Source: Deferribacteres bacterium
GTDB taxonomy: Bacteria > Zhuqueibacterota > Zhuqueibacteria > Zhuqueibacterales > Geothermadaptataceae
Assembly: GCA_020633675.1 (NCBI GenBank)
Contig: JACKDE010000001.1
Location: forward strand, 434,001-498,000
Reading direction: 5' to 3'
Length of the DNA: 64,000 bases
This document shows positions 36,301 to 44,522 of the stretch, one piece after another. Every line of letters starts with the position of its first letter. Within the stretch, counting starts at the first letter, position 1. The position numbers and the translations under genes were made by a program. The notes beneath the pieces were generated by a model. The model ran no database searches and was not told the DNA's origin. It saw only the letters and a list, made by a program, of their open reading frames with translations.

Positions 36301-36344
36301 AACAGATGGCGCAGGAGCGCTTGCAGCAGCTTGCCGGAAAGTGA
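33312..36344 (+). CDS. Giant TPR-repeat periplasmic protein
   Basis: 1010-residue protein made almost entirely of tetratricopeptide-like repeats. Seen: signal peptide (ILAILLLLGFPSLAATQ), then roughly two dozen units of the kind AQFLYGESLFNQQSYMDAVAAYREMLRRYP, YALYSAAWIYEERNDYARANAAY, AQFQIGKVYRESGDMSNARQAF and so on to the C-terminus. The pattern resembles YbgF/CpoB and BamD-like repeat proteins. AGGA upstream of ATG 33312 with an 8-nt gap. It heads a run of genes encoding a barrel protein and ExbB/ExbD/TonB, so an envelope scaffold role is inferred; it may bridge the TonB system to the outer membrane. Confidence 0.8.
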   Translation: MLFERNHTRCYGMILAILLLLGFPSLAATQTGSSRDAQRAFITAKGIYDDGLYKLATEQFRDFLQKYPDHDLAGQAQFLYGESLFNQQSYMDAVAAYREMLRRYSAVDLRDRAQFRIGQAFFYADRFNEAAAELRLFLRDYGSSDLLDQAHYWLGEALYRIDDGDGALRQYAEVFGNYPQSSLADYALYSAAWIYEERNDYARANAAYMKLLKSYPTSALMPQAMYHAGFTAYGQNQFQQAIGMLQKALTQFPEDEQHEQARFLIAESHFKLEQFSEAANAYTALARQNPQSRFADDALYGAGWAHKRAGAYLQAIKQFEAVLSNYPQSPFVAAAQFQIGKVYRESGDMSNARQAFVKVKSDYPTAKELPSAIYEIGAIDFEAGLYEQALRAFTEILRNHNDADVTAEAQYMAGECYLAMKNYADAEASYARLLARFPDGEIAPRTLYKQGRANFQRGQYPSAIANLKDFLAKYAQNPHAEEAQFWLAESYFKAGDPRSAEAAYTVFLERYPQSKMQARVYYGRGWAFAKKGDARAAIRDYQRSAELEKDANIRADALLRAGDNYFNLGEMTSAVQTYAKVLPLSVDAEVKAEAQFQIANCQFKRGENSRAINDFELVSQRYPVTSYVVRSQYMIGRIHFSASRFAQARQIFDNIVENYPNDDYADDAQYAIGDCFYNEEKYDEAIQAYQQLINRFPRSEYLDDAVSGMQWSLLQQQKYDEALQLADTYIARFPDSEAAADLQFRKGELLYNLEKYDQAIAEYRKLYSNYRNRKAAGSAWFWIGNAYLKMADTTQAISAMQRQAREFPQADDSQEALLRAGELMAARSDFRGAEDVLQQVSVATSGVYAAQADIVAGNVYLKQSRFDAATQSFTHALAKSTDNSKKAAAELGLGRIAVAQIQYATAREHFNRAINLTGDETAAEAQFRFAQTYEAEQNYKTAAVEFLKVKYLYGSYLSWVVPGVYRAAMANEQQQLWGEARKLYQSILDGYKDEQYKQMAQERLQQLAGK

Positions 36345-36377
36345 GCAGGGAATAGCATTATGCTAAGCGCCCTATCA

Positions 36378-36466
36378 TGTCATTCTGAAAGAATCTATTC
36401 GACATTTTAGCCAGGTCTGAGTTCAAAACCTATACAGACATTAAAATAGATTCCTCCTGAATGACA
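36378..36466. repeat. MITE-like element with 22-nt inverted ends
   Basis: Left arm 36378-36399 (starts TGTCATTCTGAAAGAATC) and the reverse complement of 36445-36466 match at 18 of 22 positions. Total length 89 bp, between the TPR gene and the barrel gene. The TGTCATTCTGA...GAATCT type of sequence is a familiar dispersed repeat in many bacterial genomes; this is recollection, and copies elsewhere in this genome cannot be tested here. Confidence 0.55.
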
Positions 36467-36508
36467 ATTGGGCCAACAGTCACGCAGTGAAGGACAAAGG
36501 ATTGATAA

Positions 36509-38296
36509 ATGCTTAAAATAGCTCATGTAATGAATCTGGCCGGTGCGCTGTTTTTAATTCTGCTTTTTTGCGCAACCACGGCATTTTCGCAGGAGAAGAA
36601 AAAGCCGGAAAAGCCGCAAGCACCACCGACGCGCATCAAAATACCAGCAGACAGCACCAAAGCCGACAGCGCGCAGGCGAAAGCCGGCAAAGCTGCATTG
36701 CCGCAAAATGATGAACGTCTGCAATTGCCGGACGTTCTGATTTACGGCAGCGGCGGCGAAAAGCGCACGGCCGGCAAAAAAATCACCATCTCACCCGACC
36801 AGCCAGAACTGGTCAATCCGCCCTCCCTGTACAATCCGCTGCAAACAGAAGATGTTGAGGCCGGTGAGCGTCAGCAATTGTTGCAAACCGGTGCGAAAAG
36901 CAAATTCAGGCAATTTGAACTTGCTGCATTCGGCGGACAATATGATTTGTACGGTGGCAACGGCAAATATTGGCAATCACTGGCCGCCTTTAATTTTGGC
37001 ATCGAAGCCGATTACAGCCATCTTGGCGGGCAGTTCGAAAACAGCCAGGATAAGCGCTTTTCGCTCGGCATGCGGCTCGGACTCACGCCATCACCGGGCA
37101 ACAACTGGCGCTTGTCAGCCCAACATGTCAGCGCGGATTACGGTCTGTATGGCTCGGCGGTGGCCGGTCACACCCGCGAAACGCTGGCAACTGCGGCTGA
37201 ATTCGCAGGGGATTTTGAGCTGAGCGAAGTGGTTAGGAGTTCGATCACAGCGGAATTCGGAAAGGGCGATCTCCGCAATGCCGCCGATGCTGCTTCAGCG
37301 GGGCTGTTCGACGTTGAAAATACCTACTACGCAGCGACTGGGGAGGTGGGCGCACATTTTGCCAATAGCGAACTCAAATTGCAAGCTCGCACTCTCGGTG
37401 ATCAGCTCGATGCAGCCGGCAATGATTCGGCTGAGGTGAAATGGCATGCCCTCAATTTCTCCTATAATTTTGCTTTGAGCGGCAAAGTGAGCGCGGAACT
37501 GTCGGCGGATTACACGGCCGTATCAGTGGATGGTGCGGCGACGCAAACTCGGCTACGGCCAGGCGCGCGAATGTTCTTGGCGCCCAGCCGCAAACTCGTC
37601 ATCACCGCCAGCTTTAGCAGCGGATTCACGTATATGCCGTGGCAAAATGCGCTCGCTGCCAATCGTTACATCGCTAACGGTACGCGGCCCCTGCCCGAAG
37701 ACAACAAATGGCGCGTCACGGCCAATGTTGACTGGCAGGTGAGCAGAAATTTCGTTTTCAAGGCTAAATATGAAAACCAGCGCATCGATGGGCTGAGCTA
37801 CTTTTTGCGAGATTCTCTCGGCACGTTCGCGCTGCATCGTGATGATTTTCGTATGGGATTGGCGTCAGTGGGTGGCCAATTGATTTTTTCCGAGACCATG
37901 AAACTGGATTTCAGTCTGAATTTATTTGAGGATGCGCTCAGGTTGAATGGCCAGGATTTCAATAACTTGTACGATGTGCCATATCGCGGCGAGTTCCGGG
38001 CACCGGTGACGCTGACGCTCGCACCGCGCAAAAATTTGTCTTTCGAAACGCAGTTTGCCTGGGTGGGCAAACGCCGCACCGCGCTGTTGCAGGTTGCTGA
38101 AGCGGCAGGCGAAGTGCCGCGCTTTCAGGAATTGTCCGCCTATCTTTTTTCAACCATTCACATGAACTGGCAGGCGGCACAGCATGTTGAGATTTTTGCC
38201 CAGGCCAATAATCTGGTCGATGACGGCTTCGATGCCTGGCAGGGATATCCTGAAATGGGCCTCAATGCCTTGCTGGGTGCGCGCTATATTTGGTAA
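36509..38296 (+). CDS. Outer-membrane beta-barrel protein of TonB-operon
   Basis: 595-residue exported protein. Seen: signal peptide MNLAGALFLILLFCATTAFSQ, then a charged proline-rich linker (EKKKPEKPQAPPTRIKIP) and a short block VLIYGSGGEKRTAGKKITISPDQ, followed by repeated amphipathic beta strands with aromatic girdles (VELKWHALNFSYNFALSGKVSAELSADYT), and a C-terminal strand ending in LNALLGARYIW. It lacks a clear plug domain with carboxypeptidase-like domain, so it may be a simpler barrel related to TonB receptors. It is downstream of the TPR protein and upstream of exbB-exbD-tonB, so it is probably the partner of that system. Ligand unknown. Confidence 0.7.
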   Translation: MLKIAHVMNLAGALFLILLFCATTAFSQEKKKPEKPQAPPTRIKIPADSTKADSAQAKAGKAALPQNDERLQLPDVLIYGSGGEKRTAGKKITISPDQPELVNPPSLYNPLQTEDVEAGERQQLLQTGAKSKFRQFELAAFGGQYDLYGGNGKYWQSLAAFNFGIEADYSHLGGQFENSQDKRFSLGMRLGLTPSPGNNWRLSAQHVSADYGLYGSAVAGHTRETLATAAEFAGDFELSEVVRSSITAEFGKGDLRNAADAASAGLFDVENTYYAATGEVGAHFANSELKLQARTLGDQLDAAGNDSAEVKWHALNFSYNFALSGKVSAELSADYTAVSVDGAATQTRLRPGARMFLAPSRKLVITASFSSGFTYMPWQNALAANRYIANGTRPLPEDNKWRVTANVDWQVSRNFVFKAKYENQRIDGLSYFLRDSLGTFALHRDDFRMGLASVGGQLIFSETMKLDFSLNLFEDALRLNGQDFNNLYDVPYRGEFRAPVTLTLAPRKNLSFETQFAWVGKRRTALLQVAEAAGEVPRFQELSAYLFSTIHMNWQAAQHVEIFAQANNLVDDGFDAWQGYPEMGLNALLGARYIW

Positions 38297-38388
38297 TTTA
38301 AATTGATGCATGGCTAATGCCAATCACGCGGCATACGGACAGCGGCTTGCTGTCAGCTGCCGGCTCAAAATAACTTTCGGAGGCTTGC

Positions 38389-39033
38389 ATGACGCTGCTG
38401 GAAATTCTCTCGAAAGGTGGCTGGGTGGTGATCCCAATCTACCTTTTGAGTATTGTCGCTCTATTCATTTTTGTCGAACGCTTGCTGGTATTGCGAAAAT
38501 TACAAATCAACACCAACACTTTTGTGCTGCAAATCCGCAATATGCTGCTGCAGGGGCAGTTGCAGGATGCGATTCTATTGTGCAAAAAAACCGCTGGCCC
38601 GATCGCGAAAATGACGCGTGCCGGAATCGAAAATGCCAGCAGGCCGCGTATGGAAATCAAAGATGCCATCGAATCGGCTGGCAAAAATGAAATTTTCCAT
38701 CTCGAAAAAAATCTCGGCACACTGTCGACGGTCGCGTCGGTTGCGCCGATGCTGGGCTTTTTCGGCACCGTCACCGGCATGATCCGCGCGTTCATGGAAA
38801 TTCAGTCGCGCGGCGGCAATGTCGATGCGGCCGTGCTGGCTGGCGGCATTTGGGAAGCGCTGATCACGACTGCGGTCGGTCTGGCCGTCGGTATCGTTTC
38901 GATCATGTTTTACAATCACATTCAGGGCAAAGTCGAAAAAATGGTGTCGGAAATGCAGGCCGCCTCGACTGAGCTGCTGGACACAATTTTGAGCCAAACA
39001 GGAGCGAAGCGCCATGAGTTTGCAAACAAATAA
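38389..39033 (+). CDS. exbB: MotA/TolQ/ExbB proton channel family protein
   Basis: 214-residue inner-membrane proton-channel subunit. Seen: N-terminal membrane segment GGWVVIPIYLLSIVALFIFVERLLVLR, a cytoplasmic region, and two further segments in the conserved block SVAPMLGFFGTVTGMIRAFMEI and ISEALITTAVGLAVGIVSIMFYNH. GGAGG at 38379-38383 precedes the ATG. The ExbD gene begins inside its last 20 bp. Confidence 0.93.
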   Translation: MTLLEILSKGGWVVIPIYLLSIVALFIFVERLLVLRKLQINTNTFVLQIRNMLLQGQLQDAILLCKKTAGPIAKMTRAGIENASRPRMEIKDAIESAGKNEIFHLEKNLGTLSTVASVAPMLGFFGTVTGMIRAFMEIQSRGGNVDAAVLAGGIWEALITTAVGLAVGIVSIMFYNHIQGKVEKMVSEMQAASTELLDTILSQTGAKRHEFANK

Positions 39034-39415
39034 AAAGCGCATGCTCTATTTCTCGGCCATTTCGCTGACCGATATCGTGCTGTTGCTTTTGATCTTCTTT
39101 TTGCTATCTTCTTCGTTTATCGTGCAGCCTGGCATCAAAGTCAATTTGCCCAAAGCGGCCACCGGCGTGCCGGATGAAGCGAAGCAAATCACCGTGTCGA
39201 TCAGCAGCAGCGAGCAGATTTATTTGAACTCGGAAAGAGTCAGCAAATCCACTTTGGGCACCAAGCTGCGGCAACTGCTGGCCGAAAATCCACAAAAGCT
39301 GGTGGTGATACAAGCCGATCAGGATTTGAGCTTGCAAAAAGCCGTTGAAGTGGTCGACATCGCCAAACTCTCTGGTGCCCAGCGTTTCATGATCGCCACG
39401 CAGCCGGGACTGTGA
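39014..39415 (+). CDS. exbD: ExbD/TolR family biopolymer transport protein
   Basis: 133-residue partner of ExbB. Seen: one membrane segment LTDIVLLLLIFFLLSSSFIV containing the critical Asp of ExbD (D in SLTDIVLLL), then a periplasmic domain VQPGIKVNLPKAA with the C-terminal LVVIQADQDLSLQKAVEVVDIAKLSGAQRFMIAT block. It overlaps exbB by 20 bp and has AGGAG at 39000-39004. Together with exbB and tonB it forms an energy-transducing complex driven by proton motive force. Confidence 0.92.
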   Translation: MSLQTNKKRMLYFSAISLTDIVLLLLIFFLLSSSFIVQPGIKVNLPKAATGVPDEAKQITVSISSSEQIYLNSERVSKSTLGTKLRQLLAENPQKLVVIQADQDLSLQKAVEVVDIAKLSGAQRFMIATQPGL

Positions 39416-39467
39416 ACAGAAATTCAGAGTCCAAGGCTTGCTTTATGATAACAATGCAGCCATTTAG

Positions 39468-40322
39468 ATGAACATGCAAACAGAAAAGTCAACAAAAAAG
39501 CCAGAACATCCGGCCCGATCCAAAAGCCAAGCCCTGCCCAGCGAAAACAAGATCGCCTGGGCTGCCGCAGTGGGCGCGCATGTGCTGCTAGTGCTGATTT
39601 TCGCGCTGATTAATGTCGGCTGGCGCTACGATATTCCAGAATGGATCGAAATGGAATTCGCCCGCGTCAATCAACATGCGGTTGCGCTTCAGGAGCAGCC
39701 AGAAAGCATACCACAGCAACCCGATCCTGCTCCAAGCGCCAGGGAGCAACTTGAAGAACAGGCGAAGGAAGACGTTAACAAAACGATCATCAATCTGCCC
39801 AAGCGCCGCATGCTGGAAAACGAAAAGCCTGTGCTCACGAATGAACGGCGCGATTTTGCCACCTCCAGCGACGTGACTGGCGCGCTCGAACGCAGCAGCG
39901 AGGAGCGCAAGCCTGAGTTTGATGTGTTGGCGCGCTCGCAGACAGAAGGTACCGGCAAGGCGATAGCAGAGCTGGAAAATCTGGAGACCGGCGACAAAAC
40001 CATCCAGGCCAGCGCGGCCGATCTCGGTAAAAGTGTCGAAGTGCCGTTTCAGATTGAAGGTGAAGCCGCCAATCGCAAAGTGCTGAAAAAAGTCATTCCG
40101 CAATACCCGCCGGGCCTGACGCGCGAAGCTGTGGTCAAGCTGAGCTTTCAAGTGCTGCCAAATGGCGTCATCGCGAACGTAGTGCCGGTGCTGAAGGGCG
40201 ATGCAAGGCTCGAGCAAATAGCGGTCGAAGCATTCCGGCAATGGCGCTTCAATGAATTGGCGCAGGATTTCGAACAGCGCAATCAACGCGGCGTGATTAC
40301 ATTTCGATTTGTGTTGAGGTAA
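39468..40322 (+). CDS. tonB: TonB-family energy transducer
   Basis: 284-residue protein spanning inner membrane to periplasm. Seen: a single membrane segment near residues 25-48 (KIAWAAAVGAHVLLVLIFALINV), a proline- and glutamine-rich linker (QEQPESIPQQPDPAPSA), a central region rich in charged residues, and a C-terminal TonB domain (VIPQYPPGLTREAVVKLSFQVLPNGVIANVVPVLKGDARLEQIAVEAFRQWRF). It completes the exbB-exbD-tonB set; the two TonB-dependent receptors at 49776-55699 are likely clients, though other TonB proteins may exist in the genome. Confidence 0.9.
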   Translation: MNMQTEKSTKKPEHPARSKSQALPSENKIAWAAAVGAHVLLVLIFALINVGWRYDIPEWIEMEFARVNQHAVALQEQPESIPQQPDPAPSAREQLEEQAKEDVNKTIINLPKRRMLENEKPVLTNERRDFATSSDVTGALERSSEERKPEFDVLARSQTEGTGKAIAELENLETGDKTIQASAADLGKSVEVPFQIEGEAANRKVLKKVIPQYPPGLTREAVVKLSFQVLPNGVIANVVPVLKGDARLEQIAVEAFRQWRFNELAQDFEQRNQRGVITFRFVLR

Positions 40323-40387
40323 CGGCTGATTAAAATGAGATATGGAAAACGGCAACAGTGCAATCAGCCGGGAGTAATGCCCACAAC

Positions 40388-42121
40388 ATGACCAATCTCC
40401 CCAATAAAACAAGACTGACCAGGCATTTGTTCTATGCTCTGCTTGGCGGCCTGCTTGGGCTCACTTGCGCCCGCCAAATCGGCCCTTCCGGTGGCCCGGT
40501 CGATGAACAGCCACCCGAAATCATCAATACCATTCCGCCGCAAAGTGCGGTGCGTGTTCCCATCGAAGCCAGCGTTGAAATTGAATTCACCGAGAAAATC
40601 GATCGAGAAACTTTTGCTGAAGCTCTGTTTGTTTCGCCTGATCCGGGTGGCGAACTGAAATTTAGCTACAGTGGCCGGCGTGTGCGAATCGAGTTTCCGA
40701 AGCCGCTGTTGCCGGAGCGCACCTATGTGGTCACGATCGGCACGGATTTGCGCGACAACCACAATGTGGCGATGGCTTCGTCCTACACGCTGGCCTTTTC
40801 GACCGGTGACAGCATTGATCGCGGCGAGATTGCCGGACAGATATTTGGCGAAAGCAATCCGCAGGGTATTTTGTTGTGGGCGTACATATTGCCGGAGCAG
40901 CCAGACAGCATGGGTATTGATCCACGCAAACGCAGCGGGGATTATGTTACCCAGGCTGGCGCAAAAGGCGAGTATCGCATCCCGTTTATTGCTGGCGGTA
41001 AATATCGCGTGTTCGCGATTCAGGATCAGGCTCGCAATGGTGTATACGATCCGATGGAAGACCGCATCGGCGTGCCGGACCGCGATATCGAAATCAGTGC
41101 TGAGAATTTGCGTGTCACCAATTTGCATTTTCGCATGACACAGGAAGACACAGTGCAGCCCGTGCTCAGCAATGCCAGCCTCAATAATGCCAATACTATC
41201 GAAGTGCGATTTGATGAGGAACTGGCCCGCATCGACAGCGCGCTTGCCAGCCACTTTGTGCTGCAGGATACGCTCAAAAATACCACCGTCAACATCCGTA
41301 ATGCCGCACATTTCCCACTTGATCCCAAACTGTATTTCCTGATTACAGAACCGCTCGACTCAATTGTGCAGCTCAAAATTGAAGCGCTTGAAATGACCGA
41401 TCCGGCAGGCAATGCCCTCGATCAAGCATTTAGCCAGTTCGGTTTTGGCGGCAACGCTCGTCCGGATACGTTGCGGCCGAAGATCGTGCGGTTCGCACCG
41501 GAAGACAGCAGCACCGGAGTGGCGCTGGACACACCAATCCGCATCGTCTTCAATGAATGGATGCAGCCATCTGACTCATCGGCGATTTCGGTTCGCGCCG
41601 TAGATTCCTTACGCACGCCGATTGACGGACGGTTGCAGTGGCTCAATCCATTCGAACTGCTTTTTCAGTCTGGCAGCACATGGAAAAGCCAGACGCGTCA
41701 TACAATCGAATTGCAGGCTGAGAAATTGCGCGACCTGACGGGCAATATGCTACTCGACACCACCGCTGTTCGGACTTTTGTCGTGCTCAATGCGGATACG
41801 CTCTCAGAAATCGCTGGCACGCTTTCAACAACGCTGATGTTGCCGGACTGCACCAACATTTATCTCAAAGCGGTGCAGATCGAGGGCGGCAAAGCTGAGC
41901 GTGCGTTTAAATTGGTCGGTCCCGGCGAATATCGGTTTCGACATTTGCTGCCGGGTGTCTACCGGATCGAAGGATTTTTCGATACCAAGCCAAATGGTGA
42001 ATTTGACTTCGGTACTGCCGTTCCGTTTGTCCCTGCCGAGCGTTTTTTTGTCTATGCCGATTCCATCAAAATCCGCCCTCGCTGGCCCAATGAGGGCAAC
42101 GATATCGTTGTAGAGAAGTGA
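40388..42121 (+). CDS. Ig-like (Big_5/SbsA) domain lipoprotein
   Basis: 577-residue putative outer-membrane lipoprotein. Seen: signal peptide FYALLGGLLGLTCARQIGPSGGPVDEQPP in which Cys is followed by the family-typical A-R-Q-x-G-P-S-G-G-P-x-D-x-x-P-P; lipobox L-G-L-T-C is not fully canonical. Bacterial Ig-like domains follow (VEIEFTEKIDRETFAEALFVSPD..., IRIVFNEWMQPSDSSAISVRAVD), the Big_5/SbsA type repeats. ATG 40388 with GGGAG at 40370-40374. The C-terminal segment (VYRIEGFFDTKPNGEFDFG) resembles a SpaA-like or carboxypeptidase-regulatory module. Placed at the end of the TonB operon; function unknown. Confidence 0.78.
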   Translation: MTNLPNKTRLTRHLFYALLGGLLGLTCARQIGPSGGPVDEQPPEIINTIPPQSAVRVPIEASVEIEFTEKIDRETFAEALFVSPDPGGELKFSYSGRRVRIEFPKPLLPERTYVVTIGTDLRDNHNVAMASSYTLAFSTGDSIDRGEIAGQIFGESNPQGILLWAYILPEQPDSMGIDPRKRSGDYVTQAGAKGEYRIPFIAGGKYRVFAIQDQARNGVYDPMEDRIGVPDRDIEISAENLRVTNLHFRMTQEDTVQPVLSNASLNNANTIEVRFDEELARIDSALASHFVLQDTLKNTTVNIRNAAHFPLDPKLYFLITEPLDSIVQLKIEALEMTDPAGNALDQAFSQFGFGGNARPDTLRPKIVRFAPEDSSTGVALDTPIRIVFNEWMQPSDSSAISVRAVDSLRTPIDGRLQWLNPFELLFQSGSTWKSQTRHTIELQAEKLRDLTGNMLLDTTAVRTFVVLNADTLSEIAGTLSTTLMLPDCTNIYLKAVQIEGGKAERAFKLVGPGEYRFRHLLPGVYRIEGFFDTKPNGEFDFGTAVPFVPAERFFVYADSIKIRPRWPNEGNDIVVEK

Positions 42122-42148
42122 TTGCATTTCCAGCAGAATTGCGCTATT

Positions 42149-42177
42149 TTGACACGTTTCAACGCGAATTGCATCAT
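42149..42177 (+). promoter_or_regulatory. Possible promoter of lysA
   Basis: A consensus -35 TTGACA (42149-42154) lies 17 bp before CATCAT (42172-42177), which has four of six matches to a -10 box. The gap to the lysA start is 36 bp. Promoter rules of this organism are unknown, so the call is tentative. Confidence 0.3.
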
Positions 42178-42212
42178 ATCTTTTTTAATCCAATTTTTGT
42201 ACGGATCACCAC

Positions 42213-43481
42213 ATGAAATTTCTCAGCTATCGTCATAATCACCTTTATTTTGAAGAGGTGGCGCTTCATCGTCTCGCAAATGAGTTCGGTACACCATTGT
42301 ATGTGTACAGCGAAGCCGCACTGGTCGATAACTTCGCGCGTATTGAAAGCGCCTTCACAAAAATGCCGCATAGCATCTGCTACGCGTTGAAGGCCAACAG
42401 CAATCCAACAATCATCCGTAAGTTGCGCGATCTCGGCGCCGGTGCGGATGTCGTCTCTGTCGGTGAGCTCAATTTGGCCTTGAAGGCCGATATCGATCCG
42501 CAAAAAATTGTCTTCGCCGGGGTCGGCAAGCGCGATGATGAGATTTTGGCCGCACTCTCGAAGGGCATTAAGGGCTTCAATGTAGAGTCTGAAATGGAGT
42601 TGCAGGTTATCAATCAACTGGCTGGCGATGCAGGCAAGAGCGCGCCGATTTCGCTGCGCATCAATCCGGATATCGATATTCATGGCCATCCCTATATTTC
42701 GACAGGTCGTCATCACGATAAATTTGGTATTGCGCTCGAAACAGTCCGGAAGATTATTGGCAATTTTTCCACTTATTCAAATTGTGAACTGGTCGGCCTG
42801 CATGCGCACCTCGGCTCGCAGGTTGCTGACATTGCGCCGTATGCTGAACTGGGGCAGGTCATGCGAAAACTCATCCAGGAAGTGCAGGCAGCCGGCCATC
42901 GCTTGCGCTATATCGATGTTGGCGGTGGTCTCGGCGTGGATTACAGCCAGCCCATCGATGTAGCGACAGATGCACTGGGTCGCGATGATTTTGCGTTTGA
43001 TCCGTCCGCCATCGCCGAGGCCATTTCCGAATCGATCGGCTCACTTGGGATCGAAATCGTTTTTGAGCCCGGGCGTGCTTTGATCGCCAACACGGGTTTG
43101 CTGCTCACCCGGGTGCTCTATCTCAAAGAAACCACTGGCAAAAAATTTGTTATCGTTGACAGCGGGATGACCGAAATGATCCGTCCAAGTCTGTACAGCG
43201 CTTTCCATGCTATTGTGCCAACCAACCTGCGTGGCGGCACAAGAATCACCGCTGATGTCGTCGGGCCGATTTGCGAAAGCGGCGATTTCCTGGCACGCGA
43301 CCGCGAATTGCCGGAAGTACAGCGCGGCGATGTGCTGGCTGTTTTGTCCGCTGGTGCGTACGGTTTTACGCTTTCGTCAAACTACAATGCGCGGCCGCGA
43401 CCTGCTGAAGTACTGGTTTCGAATGAAGATGTGCAGGTGATTCGCAAGCGTCAGTCACTGGAAACACTTTGGCAAGAATAG
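42213..43481 (+). CDS. lysA: Diaminopimelate decarboxylase
   Basis: PLP enzyme of the alanine-racemase fold; decarboxylates meso-diaminopimelate to lysine, the last step of lysine biosynthesis. 422 residues. Seen: PLP lysine at residue 60 in SICYALKANSNP, the GVGKRDDE block, HAHLGSQVAD, YIDVGGGLGVDY, FEPGRALIANTG, and GPICESGDFLARDRE with the catalytic Cys, then GAYGFTLSSNYNARPRPAE. All are family signatures. Ends 9 bp before xdhC. Confidence 0.95.
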   Translation: MKFLSYRHNHLYFEEVALHRLANEFGTPLYVYSEAALVDNFARIESAFTKMPHSICYALKANSNPTIIRKLRDLGAGADVVSVGELNLALKADIDPQKIVFAGVGKRDDEILAALSKGIKGFNVESEMELQVINQLAGDAGKSAPISLRINPDIDIHGHPYISTGRHHDKFGIALETVRKIIGNFSTYSNCELVGLHAHLGSQVADIAPYAELGQVMRKLIQEVQAAGHRLRYIDVGGGLGVDYSQPIDVATDALGRDDFAFDPSAIAEAISESIGSLGIEIVFEPGRALIANTGLLLTRVLYLKETTGKKFVIVDSGMTEMIRPSLYSAFHAIVPTNLRGGTRITADVVGPICESGDFLARDRELPEVQRGDVLAVLSAGAYGFTLSSNYNARPRPAEVLVSNEDVQVIRKRQSLETLWQE

Positions 43482-43490
43482 AAATTCGAG

Positions 43491-44522
43491 ATGGCAGCAT
43501 TTTTTGAGACGCTGAAACGTTGGCATGACGCAGATACTAAATTCGCCTTGGCGCGGGTAGTCAAAACCTGGGGCTCTGCCCCGCGCCCGGCTGGCTCGAT
43601 GATGATCGTCTCGCAGGCAGGAGAGATGTGCGGCTCGGTTAGTGGTGGTTGCGTGGAAACCGCAGTTGTGGAAGCAGCACAGCAGGTCATCGGGCAGCGC
43701 GAGAGCCAGCTTCTGCATTTTGGCGTCAGCAACGACGATGCCTGGGCTGTCGGACTGGCGTGCGGTGGTCAGGTCGAGGTTTTCGTCGAGCCGTGGCTAT
43801 CCAATGATCCTGTGAATTTAGCATTGCTGCCGATTTGGCAATCCCGGCAAATTGCCATGCTGATCACCCGAATCGATGGTTTGAATGATGCACATTTGTT
43901 GTTGACTGCAAACGGCGAACGAATCGGCAGTACCGGTAAAGCCGAGCTTGACATACAATTTAGTCAGCGCTATCCGGCAGATCGTTTTCCGAGAAGCGCA
44001 AGCACAGAAACAATCGGCGATGCCATCTATTTTGCTCATCCCTTTTTGCCACCACCGCGCCTGGTAATTGTCGGTGGTGTGCATATCGCGCAGCCGCTGG
44101 TCACTTTCGCGAAAGCGCTGGATTTTGAAGTGCTGCTGGTCGATCCGCGCACGGCCTTCGGCAATCGCGAGCGTTTTCCACAAGTTGATCAAATTTTCAA
44201 TGAGTGGCCTGACGAGGCGATCGCAAAAATCGGCATCGACCAAAACAGCTTTTTTGTGCTATTGAGCCATGATGCGAAAATCGACGATCCGGCTTTGCTC
44301 GCGTTGCTGGGCAGGCAACCAGCCTATGTAGGCGCACTTGGCAGCCGCAAAACGCACAAAAAGCGTATGACGCGTTTGCTTGAAGCTGGTCTTTCTGATC
44401 AACAAATCGCCCGCATTCATGCACCGATCGGATTGAAAATCGGTGCAGTGTCGCCAGCACAAATTGCAGCGAGCATTATTGCCGAGATCATATCCGTACA
44501 GCAAAATGGCGCAAAAGGTTAA
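43491..44522 (+). CDS. XdhC/CoxI family molybdenum-hydroxylase maturation protein
   Basis: 343-residue accessory protein that binds and protects sulfurated molybdenum cofactor before insertion into xanthine dehydrogenase or aldehyde/CO dehydrogenase. Seen: N-terminal XdhC/CoxI domain (KTWGSAPRPAGSMMIVSQ, GSVSGGCVETAVVEAA, GLACGGQVEVFVEPW), then a Rossmann domain RLVIVGGVHIAQPLVTFAKAL and GALGSRKTHKKRM. It is followed by a MocA-like gene with 17 bp overlap, a pairing seen in molybdenum-enzyme loci. No hydroxylase subunit gene is in the window. Confidence 0.9.
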   Translation: MAAFFETLKRWHDADTKFALARVVKTWGSAPRPAGSMMIVSQAGEMCGSVSGGCVETAVVEAAQQVIGQRESQLLHFGVSNDDAWAVGLACGGQVEVFVEPWLSNDPVNLALLPIWQSRQIAMLITRIDGLNDAHLLLTANGERIGSTGKAELDIQFSQRYPADRFPRSASTETIGDAIYFAHPFLPPPRLVIVGGVHIAQPLVTFAKALDFEVLLVDPRTAFGNRERFPQVDQIFNEWPDEAIAKIGIDQNSFFVLLSHDAKIDDPALLALLGRQPAYVGALGSRKTHKKRMTRLLEAGLSDQQIARIHAPIGLKIGAVSPAQIAASIIAEIISVQQNGAKG

